Positions 55,701 to 61,700 of a stretch of 64,000 bases of DNA are shown here, in pieces. Every line of letters starts with the position of its first letter. Position 1 is the stretch's first letter. Source of the DNA: Patiria miniata (taxonomy: Eukaryota; Echinodermata; Asteroidea; Valvatida; Asterinidae); contig NW_024037074.1 of the NCBI RefSeq assembly GCF_015706575.1, positions 22,867,334 to 22,931,333 of the forward strand, given 5' to 3'. The notes beneath the pieces are model-generated. The model saw nothing but the letters and a program-made list of their open reading frames with translations, searched no databases and was not told the origin of the DNA. Both the position numbers and the translations under genes were made by a program.

Positions 55701-58700
55701 ATGCATCTTTCTTGTATCAATTTACAGAATGTGTGTGCCATGCCTACAGGGGGTCTAAAAAGTCGTCATTTTCTGCGTACGTAAGGTACGTTACGGACGG
55801 CCCCCAAGACCCTTTCAATGTTGCAAGGCTCTTAGACTCATCGTAACTTATGATGCATTGCCGTGAAAGTTGTCTTTCATTCAACCCATCTAATTTGTAA
55901 AAAACATGACGATTTGTGATTGGTTACTCATCAGAGCTGAAAATACAATTACAATTGACACAGACTATGAAACCAAATATAGGTGTGCTAATGTACACTG
56001 AACCCAACAATGCTGCACCCGATTTCATCAAACTCTTCGTAACTTACGATGCATCGCCGTGCTGCGACGCGTCGTATCCCTACGATGCGTCGTAAGTGCG
56101 ACGCGTCGTAGGTGTATTTATAGCACAACTCGGTGACTGTTTTATGTATTAAGTCAGCGTACAGTAAATAGTCGTCTGATATTCAACAAAGAGTCGTCGG
56201 ATCTCCGCTCAAAATATGTTAAAACGTAAAACAAAATGGCGGTCGTGCGATGCAAATTTGAAGGTAAACAAGCTCTCAGTGGACTGTAACTACTTTGAAA
56301 TTTCAGCTGCAATATTCCAGTCTAATTCATATTTATTCAATAAATTTTTTATTTACAACTTTACACACATTGCCTCGGTATTATAATCCCGTTTATGTAA
56401 TGTTTATGGCATTAAACTGGCTAAGAAAGGGACTCTTCTTATTTTGCGATGACCACTAGATATGTGTTTTCAGCCGTTGTCAAGGAACTTACGACGCGTT
56501 TAACACATCGCAACTTTCGTGAAATGGATGATACGACGTGTCGCAAATTGCGACGTGTTACACGTCGTAACTCGAGTTGCGACGCGTCGCAGCGCTTCGT
56601 GAAATCGGGTGCAGATCTGAAGTGAGCAGAAACCCTCACATACAAGTACATGTAACCTTACCCTTTTCACTCTCTGCTTGTCAAGGAGACTGTATAGGAC
56701 AGAAGACTCATCCTTGGTCTGAATAAACAAGGGTGGAAAAACAGACGTATGATAATAAAAAAACAAGTAAGTTTAATAGACAGTGGTCCATCGTCTTTAA
56801 ATCGTCATGTCATGTTGATTCTAATCAACATGTAACCAAACTAGAACTTTATTGCATTTAGATGTAGGTGTTAACTGGCCGCTCCGTATGGAGCTCCTGA
56901 AACTGCCTTCAAACATGTACTACCAGTGGCGTACGCAGGATTTTTTCAAGGGGGGTGTTTCAAAATTGGATGTCATCATTTATGACGCTAGAAATGAAGA
57001 TGGTAAATTGTGTTGGCGCCCGAAATAAAAATAGTATCAGTGGGCTAAACTTAACGCTAAAATAAAAGTCGGGAGTTTGTGTTGGCGCCAAACATAGTAA
57101 ATCGAAAAAAACAAAACATGTTCTGTGTCTTATGATGAACATATGAGTAAAGGGGTCAATGTGGGCAGTCCCCTCCCTCAACAAACAGCATTTAAACAAA
57201 AAAAAGAAGAAATTCAAGAAAAAAAGTGACACAGGCTGCGGAAGTGCTAGGATCTGTTCTTGTAATTGGCTAAATTTACTCAGCTTCGTCCCCTGGATCT
57301 CATGATTCTCATCCGTTGGGAATCTAATTCTTTGTGTAAACCGCCCCCACCCCTAAGGCCAAACTCCAGATACAGGATTCAAACGCGCTCTGGTCACAGG
57401 GGCGGATTCAGACTGCCATTTGCCGGGGGGGCCTAGAATTGTAGTGAAGGGTCCAGGACCTGCGAGCGCGCAGCGCGAAGCCCCTACGGCGTGGGGACCG
57501 GGGCCCGCTTAAGGGCCCCGGGAAAAAATTGGATTTTAGATGCTCTGTGGTGCAATCTGAGGTGATTCCTGGCCACTTCCACCGTTTAGAAAACGTTTTA
57601 AACATCGAAAATTCCATTAAAATTTGTTATTTTTTTTTGGTCTTCATTAAGTTTGTTATGTACTCAAAGTTGAGAACCATGTTCCATCTCCGTATTTTTT
57701 CACAATTTTCTATTTTGGAAAGGGATTTAGGCCCCTTGTAGTCCGAGCCTCAGCCATTCGCTGAATGAGGTACAAATAAGGTGGGGGCACTGCTAGGGTG
57801 AAATTAGCATAGAGGGAATTTGGCCGGAGGACTAATGCGAGCGCGGAGCGCGAAGCACTTACGGCGTGGGGTCCGGGGCCCGCTTAACCCTAAAGGGGCC
57901 GGGTTATTTTGACCATTTCTCAGCCGGGGGGGGGGGGGGGCGGATTCCGCCCCCCTAAGATCTCGGCCATCGAGTGACGAAATTTTTTGAAACTCGGCAC
58001 ATGCATAGAGCAACTCTTCCTAAACATACCCAAGAAATTTCATGACTATAGGCCAAAGGGTTTTGGAATTATGGCTAACTAATTATTCATATGTACGAAT
58101 GGCAATTCTGCTCTGTGTACACGACGTTTATGCGAAAATTCAGTTTTCACGGCGCGTAGCGCCGGAAATTTTTTCGCTACGCGGCAACCCGTGGTCCGAT
58201 TTTTATGCATTTGGTATCAAAAGATGCGCAAAGCTCGAGGCTAAAAAGTCATAACAGCTCGGGTAGCGAATTTTTTTTTTAGAGGCTATCACGGAAAATG
58301 TTGAGGGGGGGGGGCGGATTCCGCCCCCCGGCCCCTTTAGGGTTAAGGGCCCCGGGAAATTTTGGATCGTAGATGCTCTGTGGTGCAATCTGAGGCGTTT
58401 CCTGGCCACTTTTCCCCTGATTTTTTTAGCAGAAGTTTTTAAAATTGAGGGGATATTTTGTTTCATTTGTTTCAAATACATATAGGCCTATGTATTCTTG
58501 CTCTTATAAAGTGTATTCTGTATTCAAAGCTTAAAGTTGAGAACATGCACATAATTTGTAATTGTTCCGCGCTCGGTCACATAACTCTCTTTTCCCTCCA
58601 TATTTTTACATGGCAAAGGGGGGTGTTTAACAGCCAAAACACCCCCCCTGCGTACGCGCCTGTGTACTACTAGCTTTGCTAGAATCATCCTTTCATTCAG

Positions 58701-61700
58701 CAAATTCTTCATTCCATTCAAAATGTTAATGTTACCATATACATGGATGCATTTAACAAAATTTTGTTGAATAGAATAATAACTGATGACACTGAACGGG
58801 ACGATCAGATTCCCAAAAGAATTCATGAAGACTCTGCCGAATTAAATTACAAATCTGCCGAGGGAATGAAGAATTTGCCAAACTGCCATCACTGCACACT
58901 ACACCACTTACAAATCAACTTGATAAATCACTCAACACATGTGTTCCATCTAAAAGGCTATCAAAGCCTCTCGTCAAATAGTTACTCTTTAACATTTAAA
59001 ACCATTTCTGAAAAGCTCGCATGACGGGAAATATGCCACACTGTTGAAAACGCCGTTATCAAAACCAAATGCCCAATCCCGACAGGTCTGATGACATGCA
59101 GATTTGTGACCTGTTCTGTCAAAAGCAGACGCTTCTGGGCAGAGGTTGAAATTGAGATAGGGCCGAAAAACGCTGTGGGGGTGATTTTTATCGATTTTCA
59201 AATTTTTGCATATTTGTAATCCTGAACATGTCTAAAATATATCATAAAAGTTTGAAACCCTAATTTGAACTCTACATATACTATTTTTGATGATTTTGAT
59301 ATGGTATATCAGTTAAAGAAATAACTGTTTTGTGACATTCGTGGCCATTTTCTCCGTTTTCTACTTTTCGACACAATGAACTTCAAAATAGCATAACTCT
59401 GCCCAGGAATGACCGGTTTCAAAAATTAAACCACCTTATTAAAAGGAAAAAGAACATATGTTAACAATATGTAAAAATATCATTTTCGACCTTATGCCCA
59501 GAAAAGTCTGATTTTGACAGAACAGGTCACATTTATGCCAAAAAAGGGCAAGTTGGGTACAATTGTATTGTGTACAAAATGTCAGTAGTGCCTATTTTTT
59601 GTGCTCAAGTTTGAACTAACTTTTGGAGCGGTCAGTTAAAGGACTGTAACAATACCAAATTGCAACATACATCATGATACTAAGAACACGTTAGGATACA
59701 TATTGCAATATACACGAACTGTGAACTCAAGTTATACTGAGCGCGGCAGTCCAATGGTTACGGTGTTCGACTCATGTGTTGTGGTACATGGGTTCAAACC
59801 AGCACGGGGAACATGGTGCTTGTGTTCTTGGGCAAGACAATTTACTACAGTTCCCTCTCTCTACCCAGAATTATCTGTACCAGAATGCGTTGATCTCGAG
59901 CTGCTGCAAAAACTGGTCTCATGGCCTGATGAACAGGGGTAATAATTATGAAGCGCTTTGCGACCTTTGGTATAAAGCGCTAGCACATTATTCTTATTAT
60001 TATAACATTTATGCTAGCTGTTTGACATATTCATTTCAAGCTTTTTCGCATGGATCAAATGTGCACTGCGTGCTAGTATTCTGATGTTTACAATGCCGTG
60101 ACACTGCCACTGCCTTATGTGTTTTCAACTTTTGGAAGTACAATTTGGAATATTAAAATTGTGTATTCACAATCACAACACATGTTGTACTGAAAATAGT
60201 TTATTCATAGCCAGGTATTGCTATAACAGGCTTTGATATCGTGGTACCGAACTGCAGTATTTTTATCGCAATTATCGTGATACATGATGTAGTGAATGAC
60301 CCCTTTTCTAAACTGTCTGGCCTCACCTCGTTGTACAGATCAACAAGCATCTCTGTTGACAGGAACTTCTTCAAGTCAATGTTTCCCTCAGCAATGAAGA
60401 GCTTGACAAACTTTGGCTGGTTGTTGACCAGGGCATAGTACAAGGAGTCCCTCAACTCACTTGCCTGTGATGAACACGTCAAAAAAACCAAAAAGTTAAG
60501 TCTGGTCGAAGCAAAGTGGATGCAAAATGAGGTTTAGACATAACGATATGGGATAGATTAATATCATCTGTTGAGATTTGAAGGTTTGCATGGTGAAGGG
60601 GGGGGGGGGTATCATAAGTCCGATGCCTCATAGGTCCAACGCCTCATATGTCCGACATTTCGGACTTATGAGGCGTCGGACTTATGAGGCATAACATTTA
60701 TTTATTCTGCCTCATTGGTCCGACGCCTCATAAGTCCGACGCCTCATAAGTCTGACGTCGGAAAAATGAGGCGTTTGATTTGTCGGACTTACGAGGCGTC
60801 GGAGCTATGCGGCGTCGGAGCTATGCAGCGTCGGACCTATGAGGCGTCGGACTTATGAGGCGTCGGACCTATGAGGCGTTGGACTTATGGGCCTTTATTT
60901 TGGGTAGGGAGGCGATTTTGTCGGACTTATGAGGCGTCGGACCTATGAGGCGTCGGACTTATGAGCGGACCCCGGTGAAGGGTAATAATAAGGTAAGTTG
61001 TTATGGTAGCACCGTGTGGCAAAATCTCTTTTGTGATTATGTGTGGTTCTGAAAAAAACCGGAGGGGTACTCAATGACAGTATGTTCTGTCTGTCTCGAG
61101 CTGCTACAAAAACTGGTATCATGGCCTGATGAACAGTCTCCTGACGACGGGCAGAGCACACTGTCCGAAACGTTGAGTACCCTCCGGTTTTTTTCAGAAC
61201 CACAAATACTCACAAAAGAGATTTTGCCACATGGTGCTACCGCAACAATATCATCTGTGAAGATCAAATTCAAATGGAGTCTCTGATTAAGCAGGAAGGA
61301 AGGATGTTTTGACATTTTGGACAGTGTATTGTACATATATCTCACAGACTGCAAACTGCCTAAAAAGTAGAGAAAACATCCTAAACAATTTTTTTTTTGA
61401 AAGTACATTTGTTTGCAGAGGAGATAGTTTGAGTATCACCCGTTCTCCACGGAGCCCCATCGAATGTCTGATATATCTAGGAATGCAAATTTATGCGACC
61501 CGTGCGCCAGCCAATGGGAGTCGACGTTACTAAATCGTGACGTCATTTCATTCCCAAATCTGGACTAAGATTGTGATAGGTCGATTCGGATGCAGTGTGT
61601 TTGAAATACAACAACAGCCGGGCGCGCATAATCTACAAATCCTAGACACGATCGTGATTGGCCGGCTCTATTATTTCTTGGTGTATCGCGTAACATATCG

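Noticed and set aside
60610-60965. CRISPR-like array
   Set aside because: Repeats are directly adjacent without unique spacers, in both orientations, in a eukaryotic intron.
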